The notes: generated from the sequence alone by a model not told the origin. Counted from the first letter of the stretch, positions 1 to 8,450 are shown. The stretch is 20,685 nt of DNA from Chara braunii (GCA_003427395.1 BFEA01000660.1:78494-99178), one strand, 5' to 3'. Numbers and translations: made by a program.

Positions 1-539
1 TCCCTCTCTCCGTCCCTCTCTCTCTGTGACGTATGTGAGCACGCATGCACATATCCGAACTCCTCATAGAGATAATACTGTTCGCTGTTATTTTAGAATA
101 TAAAACTATATCTGAGTATGTTACACCTATGGTTGACTAGCTCAGTTGCCACTCAGGTCACCGGGACAAAAATAGTTGATCCTACCCATATTTAATTCCT
201 TCAGGACCTCTATATCTACCATGGGTTTGGTGTTACGGAACAGGTCACCTACGATCGAATCAGAGTTGCTAACGTTTATTGCTGAAGTGTACTTCAGGGG
301 TGTATTCCCGTACGTGGTAGAAGGCCAACATTAATGGACTCCTTGCCTTCTTGCTATTTTTGGGGAGGAGTGCTTTACTAAATTCTCCAAAATGCACATG
401 CAGCAATCCTTTACTTTTATGGCCCTTTTCAAATGAGGAATGGTAGAAATGCAGGCTAGCACTCATCGTTTTGTAGTACACGTGTTTCTTGCTCTGGCTC
501 CACCTGCTGCAGAGAGCAGGTTCTCTCTCTTTTACATAC
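1..539. other. Unassigned sequence, no gene recognised
   Basis: The first 30 bases are CT-rich. On the minus strand a frame of about 70 codons (481 to 269) and an adjoining frame stay open, but neither shows a motif I can name. Decayed retrotransposon sequence would be an unsurprising explanation, but nothing here proves it. Confidence 0.4.
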
Positions 540-660
540 TCGATTCCACACGGGCCCTGTTAGGCCCGACGACTAGGTCCAGGGGGTTATCCCAGACCGT
601 GGCCACGCTGGGCCAGTCCGGCCTGGGTTAAAGGCCGGCGGTAGGCCTCCAGCAAACCTG

Positions 661-678
661 TTCAGACCCGGGTCTGAA
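661..678. repeat. 18-bp perfect palindrome
   Basis: TTCAGACCCGGGTCTGAA is identical to its own reverse complement, and the flanking bases do not extend it. A perfect 18-mer with no spacer is unlikely at a given position by chance, but palindromes are frequent in repeats and no function is implied. Confidence 0.75.
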
Positions 679-851
679 GCTGCAGGCCCTAAGCGGGAAA
701 TCGGTCCAAATGTTTTTCGTTTCAGCTTGGCGGCCAAGGATTGAGTCTGCCACTTCCCTGCGGGTCTGATCTGAACCGCAGATCGACTGGAACGGTCCAG
801 ATCACGGCGCGGCTTCACCAGCAGCCAGGCCGAACAGGCTACTGCCGGTAC

Positions 852-959
852 TTAGTACCGGCCAGCGGTCTGTTCTGGACAGACTTGAGGCCGCGGCATC
901 GAGGTTTAGTACCGGCCAGCGGTCTGTTCTGGACAGACTTGAGGCCGCGGCATCGAGGA
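852..959 (+). repeat. 54-bp tandem duplication, two copies
   Basis: Two adjacent 54-bp units (852-905 and 906-959) both begin TTAGTACCGGCCAGCGGTCT and are identical over the first 53 bases. Near-identity suggests a recent slippage or duplication event, or an assembly duplication. The period is divisible by three, so an overlapping open frame is not interrupted, but I see no sign that the frame is translated. Confidence 0.9.
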
Positions 960-1184
960 GCAGCGCTCGGAGGTAGCGCTAGCTACAGAGGCGAGGCAGA
1001 GAGAGAGTAGAGACTTACCTGGCACTTACCTGTGAGCGCCATAGCTCCAGCGTCGAAGGCAGGTCTTCAGCAGCTCCAAGGTGGCACCTTGCGTCCGCAG
1101 GTTGGTGCCTGGACACTGGATCAGGGAGCGAGGACTCTCCTCCTCCCTCCTCTCCATCTCCACCTTCTCCTCTGCCCCTCTCAG

Positions 1185-1236
1185 TTCTTCTTCTTCTTCT
1201 TCTTCTTCTTCTTCTTCTTCTTCTTCTTCTTCTTCT

Positions 1237-1259
<23 letters not shown>
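1185..1259 (+). repeat. (TTC)25 microsatellite
   Basis: An uninterrupted TTC repeat of 75 bases, followed by degenerate TTC/TTTTTG sequence to about 1280. The poly-Ser, poly-Phe and poly-Glu frames predicted across it are artefacts of the repeat. Confidence 0.97.
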
Positions 1260-1267
<8 letters not shown>

Positions 1268-1745
1268 TTTGTTCTTCTTCTAACCTTCTACATTCTGGAC
1301 TACTATCTGGACAGAGATCAGAGGTGGACAATCGGTGACATAGGGACTGAGATTATTTCGGATTGAGACAGTGAGGGGACTATGTTGGAAATCTAACATC
1401 AGTGGCACTATGAGATTTGGTATCCTCGACATTTCGAGACTTTGTATCTTCGGTATTTCGGGATTCTATTTTGGCTGTACTGGTGTTGGCGCCATCTCTC
1501 TTCCCCTCTTCGTCTCTTCCCCCTACATGTCGTCTGTGCATGATTGTGCAGGCCCTGGCACTGTCTTCCATGCTTGAGCGCCAGGCCTCCTCACCCGATG
1601 AATGTATGGCGTGAGTCTGTGGATAGTCCGAGTCCGGTGCAAGTCAGATCCATGATTATCGGTTTTCCACTGCATTGTATTGCTCTTTGTTATTGGTCGG
1701 TTCTGGGTTCTGCGTCATACTTGTGTTCACTTTCACTAGTATGCA

Positions 1746-1748
<3 letters not shown>
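1260..1748. other. Unassigned sequence
   Basis: Around 1405-1475 there is a weak internal repetition of short 'gagatttngtatcnncgncatttcg' style words broken up by substitutions. No gene, domain or RNA was recognised. Confidence 0.35.
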
Positions 1749-1799
<51 letters not shown>

Positions 1800-1800
1800 N
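1749..1800 (+). repeat. (CT)n microsatellite ending in an N
   Basis: About 25 CT units run from 1749 to 1799 and stop at a single undetermined base (1800). The N marks a place where the assembler lost continuity; the sequence just beyond it is foreign to this locus (see next feature). Confidence 0.95.
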
Positions 1801-1895
1801 CTAACAAAGGCTATATACATTTGCTCATTATCTTCATGTCTGCGCCACTTCTTGCAGAATTTCATTGCGTTGAGAAAAGTCACTTGGGACTCGGC
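1801..1895 (+). repeat. 95-bp copy of 12115-12209, probably misplaced
   Basis: Every base from 1801 to 1895 matches 12115-12209. The copy begins directly after the N at 1800 and ends directly before a sequencing adapter. In element B this stretch is a linker between protease and RT (minus strand), so a free-standing fragment with these exact limits is best explained as read sequence used to fill a gap, not as a genomic repeat. Confidence 0.9.
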
Positions 1896-1931
1896 CTGTC
1901 TCTTATACACATCTAGATGTGTATAAGAGAC

Positions 1932-1933
<2 letters not shown>
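1896..1933. other. Nextera mate-pair junction adapter (artefact)
   Basis: The 38 bases are the Tn5 mosaic-end sequence CTGTCTCTTATACACATCT followed at once by its reverse complement. This head-to-head pair is the known Illumina Nextera mate-pair circularisation junction. It lies between a misplaced 95-bp copy and a GT microsatellite. It is a technical contaminant, not a transposon footprint of the organism. Confidence 0.96.

Positions 1934-1982
<49 letters not shown>
1934..1982 (+). repeat. (GT)n microsatellite
   Basis: A 49-base GT repeat starts directly after the adapter and ends at 1982. Its true left-hand neighbour is unknown because of the artefact. A compound (CT)n(GT)n repeat interrupted by a failed gap closure is plausible. 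Confidence 0.93.
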
Positions 1983-1983
<1 letters not shown>

Positions 1984-2490
1984 TGCAACTCGTGCATGTG
2001 CCGACCATTGCTCAAGTCTCTCCCTCCTCATCCTCTCTCTGTCTCCTTATCTTTGGCACATGGCAACAGAGGTTTGTAAACCTGCGCAAGGACAAACGTT
2101 TCATGCGTATGAGTTTTTTTCTGCCTTGCACAACCGCCATTTTATTGGTGCAGAATGGGGCCTGTGCTTGACGGCACAGTTGCAGAAGAAGGTGAGCTGC
2201 AAAAAAGTCTTCTTTTTGTTTCTTGCGCAGGGGAACACCTTTGTGTTTTGCTCCAAGTTAGTGGGATTGGCTGGGTAAGACCTCGGGTGTGCCGTAGAGC
2301 CCAGTGGAGTCTCACATGAGGTTTCATGCCTCTTGTTAAATGAGACGGACTGCCTTGTAGAGTGCTACGAGGGGATCCCGCTCCATTAGGGGCGGAGACC
2401 AGGAGGGGAAAAGACAAAAAAGACATTGCCAATGTCAGGGATACCTGGATAGTTCATTCCTTGTCAGGGCCAGGCAGCACCTCAATGTAT
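1983..2490. other. Unassigned sequence
   Basis: No coding domain, RNA or repeat recognised. A GT...AG pair resembling a tiny intron (about 2191-2230, with a pyrimidine-rich 3' end) exists but is only about 40 nt long and has no recognisable exon on either side. Confidence 0.35.
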
Positions 2491-2574
2491 GAGCTGCTGC
2501 AATACAGACCTGAGTTCGAACTCGGGTTTGCTGAACTGCTAAAATACAGGCCCGAGTCCGAACTCTGGTTCAAT
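2491..2574 (+). repeat. 42-bp imperfect tandem duplication
   Basis: Units 2491-2532 and 2533-2574 match at 32 of 42 positions. In the overlapping open frame (2362-2583) they read ELLQYRPEFELGFA and ELLKYRPESELWFN, a 14-residue repeat. The first unit carries the palindrome GAGTTCGAACTC. Most differences change the residue, so there is no sign of protein-level selection. The open frame is short and otherwise unrecognised. Confidence 0.7.
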
Positions 2575-2789
2575 ATGTACTAGTTGTACTTGAACATCCA
2601 GATCCACCAAGGAAAAATAATATGGTGGTGCATCTTCACATTCCAGCTGAAGATTCATTCTCATTTTCTTCATTCGCTGAGCCTTTTTGTATTACGGCTG
2701 AGTCGTGGGCAAGCGCAGCGAGCTCATATGTACTTGTTCTCAAACATGAGAGCTGCCCTATATGGAACCGCTCCAAATGTACCAAGTCA
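2575..2789. other. Unassigned AT-rich spacer
   Basis: No gene or RNA recognised. Short overlapping frames on both strands have no domain features. Confidence 0.35.
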
Positions 2790-2936
2790 GAGATCCAAAA
2801 CGATGCGCGTGAGGCCCAAAAAAACAATTGCGCACATCCCTGTATGAAGCCAAATTGGAGATCCGAAACTATGCGCACAAGGCCCAAAAAAATTGAGGAG
2901 ATCCAAAATAATATACGGGGCCCAAAAAAAAAGTTG
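2790..2936 (+). repeat. Three diverged copies of a GAGATCC...GGCCCAAAAAAA unit
   Basis: Copies start at 2790, 2858 and 2898. Each has GAGATCC, an A-rich stretch with ATGCGC in the first two, then GGCCC, a run of seven or more A, and ATTG or GTTG. Spacings of 68 and 40 bp show that extra sequence separates the first two. The order and A-runs suggest an old minisatellite or a repeated transposon end. Confidence 0.65.
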
Positions 2937-4166
2937 TGAAGAGTGACACACGGGAGTAACAAAATATGCACACGAACTTTTGCATTGCAGGGCACAAGAA
3001 AAGTGGAAAAAACGAAACGCAGCCCTGCAGTACCCCAACGATCTCACCCGCCCTCGAATTATGTTGGGCCCATTGCGGGTGTTAGTTGGGGGGCGCTCTT
3101 TACTTTAGAAGGGATGGAGACAAGCAGATGTTCACCCCTGCTATGCTTGCGGTGCACACATGCTGCTGCTCCTCCTGACCATCCTACGCGATAGAAAATA
3201 CATCACCAAACTTCGGCACAACTTGCCCCTTGGCACGTTCACACAGTACTACGTCGGTTGGCTGGTATCATGTGGTGTGGATGATACTATGTGCACTTGG
3301 GATGCGCTAACCTCACACTCCGCACAATGTCCCGTACCGGCGAACGCTGATCATCAGAGTAATTGGGGGTGTGGGCGAGGATTTGTGGCCTGTGGATTTG
3401 AATCGCCCGGTCGAAACGGGGGATTCTTGTTTCATACCGAGGCCTTTCTTCAGTTCGGGCCGTCGTCGAGGGCAAAAGAGAGATACAAAGGAATTAGAGG
3501 GGTTATTCTGAAATGACACGCTTTGTTCTGATTCAAAAACTTCCGCTCGGCCGAGGCGGCTGAGAGCGGCGCGCTACTAAGTCGACCATTGACAAAACCA
3601 AAAGCAGGCGAAAAATGACAGGGAAGAGCGAAATCCACTGCTCCTTTTGCGCTAAGTTCACGCTAACTCTGAGGCGGAAGCCCAGAGGCGTGGAGCTTTC
3701 AGGCCTTTGAGTCAGATTCATCGAGTCCCCGCGGGCGTCCAGGTGTGTCGGCGTTTGATTTGGGCTGGGCTGGGGGAACCCAGGTCCGAAAGTTAGTCGG
3801 GAGTGCGCCTGCGTTGCGGAAAATCTCTGGGAATCTGGTTGCACCTTCGTATCCCAGACTAGTCTTCGCCAGGAACACGAATCCCCTTGGCGCCACCAGC
3901 GACAATTAAACTGAGGCCGCCACGTGGCGTGGGCCGCGGACCAGGGTAACACTGCAGACCGGTGTAAGGTAGGATCAAGGGTGGGGAGGAGAATCGATAA
4001 TCAGAACAAACCTGCTTCCCCCTACGTGGCAGGCCCTCGCCGGGTTGTATAGATGAATCTGCTCAATTCGTCGCAGGGTGTTCCGTACATTCGCATCGCA
4101 GTACAAGCTGTCGTCGTCTGCGATAAGGAAGGACGGCAGCATGTTGCAACATATCAAGGAGAGGTT
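2937..4166. other. Unassigned region with open frames of unknown meaning
   Basis: The longest frames are 118 codons on the plus strand (3160-3516) and 139 codons on the minus strand (3952-3533). Both lack any domain, signal peptide or conserved motif that I recognise, and the latter overlaps a second minus-strand frame of similar quality. The segment 3540-3960 is GC-rich. Part of a host gene or a decayed element leader are both possible; I do not assign a gene. Confidence 0.3.
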
Positions 4167-4192
4167 TGAGCACGGGCAGTTGCCCGTGCTCA
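4167..4192. repeat. Perfect inverted repeat, 12-bp arms, 2-nt spacer
   Basis: The arm TGAGCACGGGCA is followed by GT and then its exact reverse complement. The hairpin would be GC-rich and very stable if transcribed, and the near-zero spacer could also form a cruciform. There is no T-run, and this is a eukaryotic context, so it is not a bacterial-type terminator. Function unknown. Confidence 0.85.
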
Positions 4193-4645
4193 CGTTTGTT
4201 GAGGCGAACACTAACTCCATACAAAGCTGAATGGAACTCACCTCACCCTCTCCGTTTCAGTCAGAGTGCAGGCTCAGGGATACCGCGTTGTGATCACCAA
4301 TTAGTTGTCAGGACAAAGGTGACTAGGACTGAGTCACGGAGATATCAGCCGCGTCATGAAGACGCGTGTGATTGATATTCCCAGTTGTCGTACGCAAGTT
4401 GTGGGGAAGCACCAGACCCGTATCAAATGCTCGTGCGAGGGGAGAGGATGGGAAGAGTTGGCGATGATCCCCGCGCATACGTGCGGCGCGGGGTTCGGCA
4501 AGGGTCGGGGAAGAGAGGGAATACCAACACACTCATGCATTCATGCAGACGGTCGACACCCAGTGTTCCCAAGAGTTGCGCCCGGGAGCGCCCACACACC
4601 TACACATTCATCTATCTTGGATGTCGACACATTCAACACCCATAG

Positions 4646-5242
4646 ACTCTTGTACCAATCAGCATGCATACAATTGAGTACCCATACCTCGGGACGCTGC
4701 ACACACCACACTTGGACAAAGCAGCATCGGAGATAGAAGCGAGTCCCTTGCTATTCAAAATTCATACAAGGTTCAACCCCCAACCTGTCCGGACATCAAA
4801 CAACCATAGCCACAAGGCCTTGCCGCTGGCGGCGTTCAATCTCCACCACCGCTCCGTCACTCTGACTGCCTTACCCCAAGTCTACCGCCAAGTCCACCCC
4901 ACGACGCCATTCCGCCTGTCATTGGGCACGTCAAGACTGTTCGACGCCGCGGACTTCGCGCATAGATCGCGCAGCATTGCAGCTGAGATCAAAGAGGAGG
5001 AGAGGAAGGGACTATGAGAATTTATAGCACGGGAGGCGGAGGAGTGCCAACGCGAGGTGCAGGTAGCAAGGGGTGTAGATGAGCAGGACAAAAGAAAGGC
5101 AAGGATCTTGGGAGGATCGCAAGAGGTGAGCCGATGGTTTTGTGTTATTGGGGTGGTTGTTCAAGTGATGCGCGCGCTCCGTTTTCACCACATTGATCCG
5201 ACCATCCCAACTCGACAACCAATCGCTCGCGTTGATAGGTAA
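4646..5242 (+). other. Long open frame with one TGA, possible gene or exon remnant
   Basis: A single frame runs from 4646 to 5242 with only one stop (TGA 5015-5017). The first Met is at 4664. The N-terminal part is rich in Pro, His and Thr. The part around the stop (about 4975-5125) is rich in Glu, Arg, Lys and Gln (for example AAEIKEEERKG and REAEECQREVQVA) and looks like a helical or coiled-coil segment. A GTGAGC that could serve as a splice donor follows at about 5126. It is not a family I recognise. It could be a host exon, a decayed retrotransposon gag coiled coil, or chance. Confidence 0.2.
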
Positions 5243-5396
5243 GGAGGGGATCGAGCGTAACGTTGGGGGAAGACGAAGAGACATGCACAAAGGAGCGTGC
5301 AGGAAGAAGGGAAGATGGCGCGTAGATATAGAGCAAGAACTGGGTTTGCGAGACGCGCAAGAAATTTGAAAAACGGCCGCGCGCGCCTTATTATGA

Positions 5397-5446
5397 AGAA
5401 ATTCAAGAAAATGAAAAATTTCGTCCTAAACGTTTCTTGGATTTCT
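5397..5446. repeat. Imperfect inverted repeat, 14-bp arms
   Basis: The arm AGAAATTCAAGAAA (5397-5410) pairs with TTTCTTGGATTTCT (5433-5446) with one mismatch and a 22-base loop. It lies in AT-rich sequence shortly before the gypsy pol remnant; no function is evident. Confidence 0.5.
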
Positions 5447-5662
5447 CGGTGCGGTCGCTAACCGTTCGCACAGAGAAATCAAAAGGGAAGATGCAAGTTT
5501 CTTTGACGCCCCTCCACTATTGAAGAATAGACCCTGCTTCTCTCGATCAACCAGAATCCGTACTTAGAGGCTTACTTTGGATTCCCCCCCCGAAGGGTAT
5601 GGGAAGCCGTTGAGTACGGATCCTAGCTTATCACACACTACCTTTGACTTTAGAGCCCTTAC

Positions 5663-6340
5663 CAAACCCAAGTTGGCAACAAAGAAGTTGTCAGCTCTGC
5701 GCATGCGGGCAAAGGTGGATGGATTTGACCTAGTGAGTCTAAGTTCAGTGCATCCGTTCTGTTCATTCCTAAGAAGGTAGGCAAACTCCATATGTGCAGC
5801 GACTATTGTGGTCTAAACCAGATTAAAAGGAAGAATGCTTATCCCTTGCCACGCATAGATGATCTTTTGGATGCTGCAGGTGAGTGCAAGTTTTCTCCAA
5901 GATCGATCTCAAATCTGGCTACCACCAGCTTGAAGTCATTCCGATAGGCCAACACAAGACAACGTTCGAAACACGAGATGGGCTCTAAGAGTTCATCGTG
6001 ATGCCCTTCGGCCCCAGGAACGTACCTGCCACCTTTCAAAGCCTCATGGACCTAGTCTTTAGAAATCAGATTAATAGATTTGTCTTTTGTCTCTGGATGA
6101 TATTCTGATTTCCAACAAGTCCATGGAGGAGCACGAAAAGCACCTAGAAGGAGTCCTTGGGATTCTCGAGGACGCGCAGTTGCATCTCAACTTGTAGAAA
6201 TCTGAGTTTGGGAAAGACAACTTCATCTATCTCGGGTGTCAGTTGTCTGCTGTAGGCCTTGAGCTTGAGGCAACCAAGGTTGGGGTCATACGCAATTGGC
6301 TTCAACCGGTGAATGTGCACGACCTGCGTTCTTTTCTCGA
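5663..6340 (+). pseudogene. Element A protease tail fused to reverse transcriptase
   Basis: The frame starting at 5663 reads QTQVGNKEVVSSAHA, which matches the post-active-site part of the protease in elements B and C, and then passes in frame into RT text (PSESKFSASVLFIPKK at 5729-5776). Compared with element B, about 680 bp between protease and RT are missing. Next come the fingers motif CSDYCGLNQIKRKNAYPLPRIDDLLDAAG, given here only by its key words YPLPRIDD, then FSKIDLKSGYHQ after a one-base frameshift near 5890, MPFG, and the catalytic LDD at 6093-6101 (plant gypsy elements usually have YLDD). Stops occur at TGA 5726, TAA within the DGL*EF segment, and TAG in LHLNL*KSEFG. RT would copy the element RNA into cDNA; this copy cannot. 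Confidence 0.85.
5666..5715 (+). repeat. Left copy of an inverted protease repeat
   Basis: Bases 5666-5698 are the exact reverse complement of 7851-7883 (33 bp), and the match continues to 5715/7834 with three mismatches. Both copies encode the protease segment TQVGNKEVVSS. Together they flank the pol block of element A in opposite orientation. Confidence 0.9.
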
Positions 6341-6379
6341 TGAGGCCTCGTATTACCGAAAGTTTGTGCCAAATTCTCT

Positions 6380-6850
6380 ATCGTTGGACGCCCATTGAGT
6401 AGACTCTCAAGCAAGAGTGATCCCTACCAATGGAGTGATGAATGCGAGACTGGTTTCCAAGCCTTGAAAGATTCCTTGGTAAGTCTTGTGTTCCGCATTG
6501 TAGATCCCAAACTTTCATTTGTAGTCACTATGGATGCGAGCCAGTATGGGATTGGCACAGTGCTGCAACTAGATGATGGTGATGGCTTGCGTCCGCTTGA
6601 GTATTACAGCTAGCGTATCCCCAGCCATAAGGTAGCCACTTTCACCTATATGCACGAGCTCTACACCTTGAGCTTGGGACGCGACTTGAAAGTTTTCTCA
6701 GAACATAAGACTTTGCAGTGGATTAAATCATAGACTAACCTCTCTATAACGTTGTCCTGCTGGCTGCATGAGATTGACATCTATGACTTCGAGCTGAAAA
6801 ATAAGAAAGCCTGTTCAGTCGAGTCATTGATGCTTTGTCTCGCCATCCTG
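6380..6850 (+). pseudogene. Element A RNase H domain, broken
   Basis: After a frameshift near 6390 the frame reads RLSSKSDPYQWSDECETGFQ, then VVTMDASQYGIG (6520-6558). The latter is the first catalytic-Asp motif of gypsy RNase H. Further on come HELYTLSLGRDLKVFSEHKT (the E and SEHKTL/TDHKSL motif regions) and SCWLHEIDIYDFEL. Stops interrupt it at about 6611 (EYYS*), and again near 6731. The domain degrades RNA in RNA-DNA hybrids during reverse transcription. Its position after RT and before integrase is standard for the superfamily. Confidence 0.8.
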
Positions 6851-7008
6851 AGTATATGACTTGCCTTGTCAAATCCTACGCCCTCTGAAGCAAAGTGAAG
6901 GAGAAGCTAGTTGAGCACACAACCAAGGATCCAAGTTTTGGTCCAATCCTCGGGCAGCGCAAGGCTGACCCTAACAGTTAGCCTGATTATCTCGAGTGTC
7001 AGGTTCTG

Positions 7009-7815
7009 TTGTTTCAAAGTTATGGGAAGATCGAAAAATTGTGTGTTCCCAACCATGCACCTCTCCAGACTCACTTCTTGGATATGGTGTGCGGGCAGAG
7101 AAGACATTTCGGTTTCTCAAAGACCTATGGGACCATGCTGCTGCAAATTTTATGTCCTCAAATGGAAGAAGATGCAGAGAAATTTGTGGAAGAGTGTGAA
7201 ACCTCTCATCGAATCAAAATTAACAAGAAACAACCCTATGGCCTGTTGAAACCCTTTCCCATCCCTTGTGGTCCCGGGGAGTCAGTGTCAATTGACTTTG
7301 TGGCCATGGGCAAGGTAAGTGAGAGAGCGAACTCTCAAGTTATAGTGATCATGGATCGCTTCTTCAAATTTCTGAATCATTCCTTTGCCATCCCATAAAC
7401 CAACTGACCTGGTCATTTGAGAGTTCCAAGAGAAGTACATTCCGCACTTCGGGCCCCCAGAAAACTCTTGTGAGTGATCGGGATACTCATCAATTCAGAT
7501 TGGAAGGAGTTCACCTCTCAACTCTTCGATATAAAGCTGACCATGACTGGTCCTCATCTCAAAGCTAATGGACATGCTGAGGAGATCAACCAGGTTGTCA
7601 CCCAACTTTTTCATGCCCTTTCATTGCCCCCGAGGAGAAAAGGTGGGATGAAGAGCTAAACGAGGTAAAGGGGTTGCATAACAACTCTTGTGTGTTACCA
7701 CAAGAGTTAGTTCTGACGCCCGGCACGCTGCTACGAAGTAAAGTACCAGTGCCGACTCAAGGTTGCTATTGCAGCAATGAGCAAGCGTCAGGGTGCCATG
7801 GCCACGTTTGATGCG
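7009..7815 (+). pseudogene. Element A integrase, broken
   Basis: The open frame 7009-7398 aligns by eye with the integrase zinc-binding region (GKIEKLCVPNHAPLQTHFLD, then ECETSH) and the start of the catalytic core (LLKPFPIPCGPGESVSIDF, with IDF carrying the first catalytic Asp, then VIVIMDRFFK). The second catalytic region is recognisable as VSDRDTH near 7471. The segment GPHLKANGHAEEINQVV (about 7549-7599) corresponds to the YHPQTDGQTERVNQ motif, with the Glu region displaced by frameshifts. AIAAMSKRQGAMATFD at the end resembles the linker after the integrase core. Multiple stops and frame changes make it non-functional. Integrase would insert the cDNA into the genome. Confidence 0.8.
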
Positions 7816-8012
7816 TCAAAGGTAGTGCGCACACCTTTGACCGCATGCTTAGAGCTGACAACTTCTTTGTTGCCAACTTGGGTCCGACAAGGGTTCTTCA
7901 TTCTCAGGCCTGCCTTATCAATGCCGCACGGTGAAAAGAAATCAGATGTCGATCCAAAGTCGACGACAGTGTGGATGGTTGTGCAGCCAATCAGGAGTTC
8001 AAAGAAAAAAAG
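7815..8012 (-). pseudogene. Element C aspartic protease fragment
   Basis: The minus frame reads LIGCTTIHTVVDFGSTSDFF, followed by GIDKAGLRMKNPCRTQVGN and KEVVSSKHAVKGVRTTFDA. The active-site loop at 7961-7947 is D-F-G-S-T, where retroelement proteases normally have D-(S/T)-G-(A/S). The catalytic Asp and Gly are kept but the middle residue is Phe. The downstream text matches element B nearly residue for residue (NPC-TQVGN, HAVKGV-TTFDA). The protease would cut the Gag-Pol polyprotein. The fragment is cut off at the junction with element A. Confidence 0.75.
7834..7883 (-). repeat. Right copy of the inverted protease repeat
   Basis: This is the partner of 5666-5715, here part of element C on the minus strand. 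The exact 33-bp core spans 7851-7883. Confidence 0.9.
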
Positions 8013-8450
8013 CTAGACTACCCCTTCAGCACGACTCTGCCTAAGCTTGGCCCAATGCTGCAAGTGCTCCCAAGGCTCTTCATACAAAACTTGGAAAGTT
8101 TCAACCTTGGAATCATCATGGACATCCTGAGTGGTAGACACTGGGGCAGGATAGCGGGAGTAGGAGTGTGCCGGGAAGAAAGTACGAGAGTGGTAGGTTG
8201 GAAGGGAGTCCCATAGGATTAGGGGGCCACTACCACAAGGCCAAGTGCCGAAGGTGACTCTCACTTTTCTACAATCCAGCCTCTACAACAACCTGGATTC
8301 TATATGGAAAAAAAAAGATAGGGCCTCAAGGTCAGGCTGTTGACCAGGTTTAGGCTCCTTAGAGAAACTTGCATGGCTGCTCAGCTTCCCTTGAAACAGA
8401 GAGTGTTGAATGGTTCTCTACGCCCCTTGCTTGTTTCCATGAAGTCGGTA

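Larger units (their letters stand above)
540..1010. other. GC-rich block with palindromes and a tandem duplication
   Basis: This stretch is clearly richer in G and C than its surroundings, with recurring GGCC and CCGG motifs. It contains an 18-bp perfect palindrome (661-678) and a 54-bp tandem duplication (852-959). Open frames cross it on both strands but they look compositional: none has a recognisable domain. It may be a fragment of a GC-rich transposon or a host CpG-rich segment; I cannot decide. Confidence 0.4.
5640..7815 (+). mobile_element. Element A: decayed Ty3/gypsy pol block
   Basis: A plus-strand remnant of an LTR retrotransposon in the order protease tail, reverse transcriptase, RNase H, integrase, which is the Ty3/gypsy order (in Ty1/copia, integrase precedes RT). 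No LTRs or gag are attached. Several frameshifts and stops break it. Close matches to the protease and RT text of elements B and C on the minus strand put all three in one family. The right edge at about 7815 abuts the protease of element C in opposite orientation, so A is a rearranged fragment and not a complete insertion. Confidence 0.85.

Noticed and set aside
1185-1338. Proteins with long poly-Ser, poly-Phe or poly-Glu tracts
   Set aside because: They are translations of a TTC microsatellite; no flanking domain supports a gene.
1896-1933. A natural transposon inverted repeat or hairpin
   Set aside because: The sequence is the engineered Tn5 mosaic end used in library preparation, in the exact mate-pair junction configuration.
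2191-2230. A 40-nt intron with GT...AG ends
   Set aside because: It is too short for a typical plant intron and has no recognisable exon on either side.
2491-2532. tRNA or SINE B-box suggested by GTTCGAA
   Set aside because: The T-arm cannot be paired properly and no A-box or cloverleaf lies at the required distance.
3533-3952. A 139-codon minus-strand gene in GC-rich sequence
   Set aside because: There are overlapping frames of equal quality and no domain; open frames are expected in GC-rich DNA.
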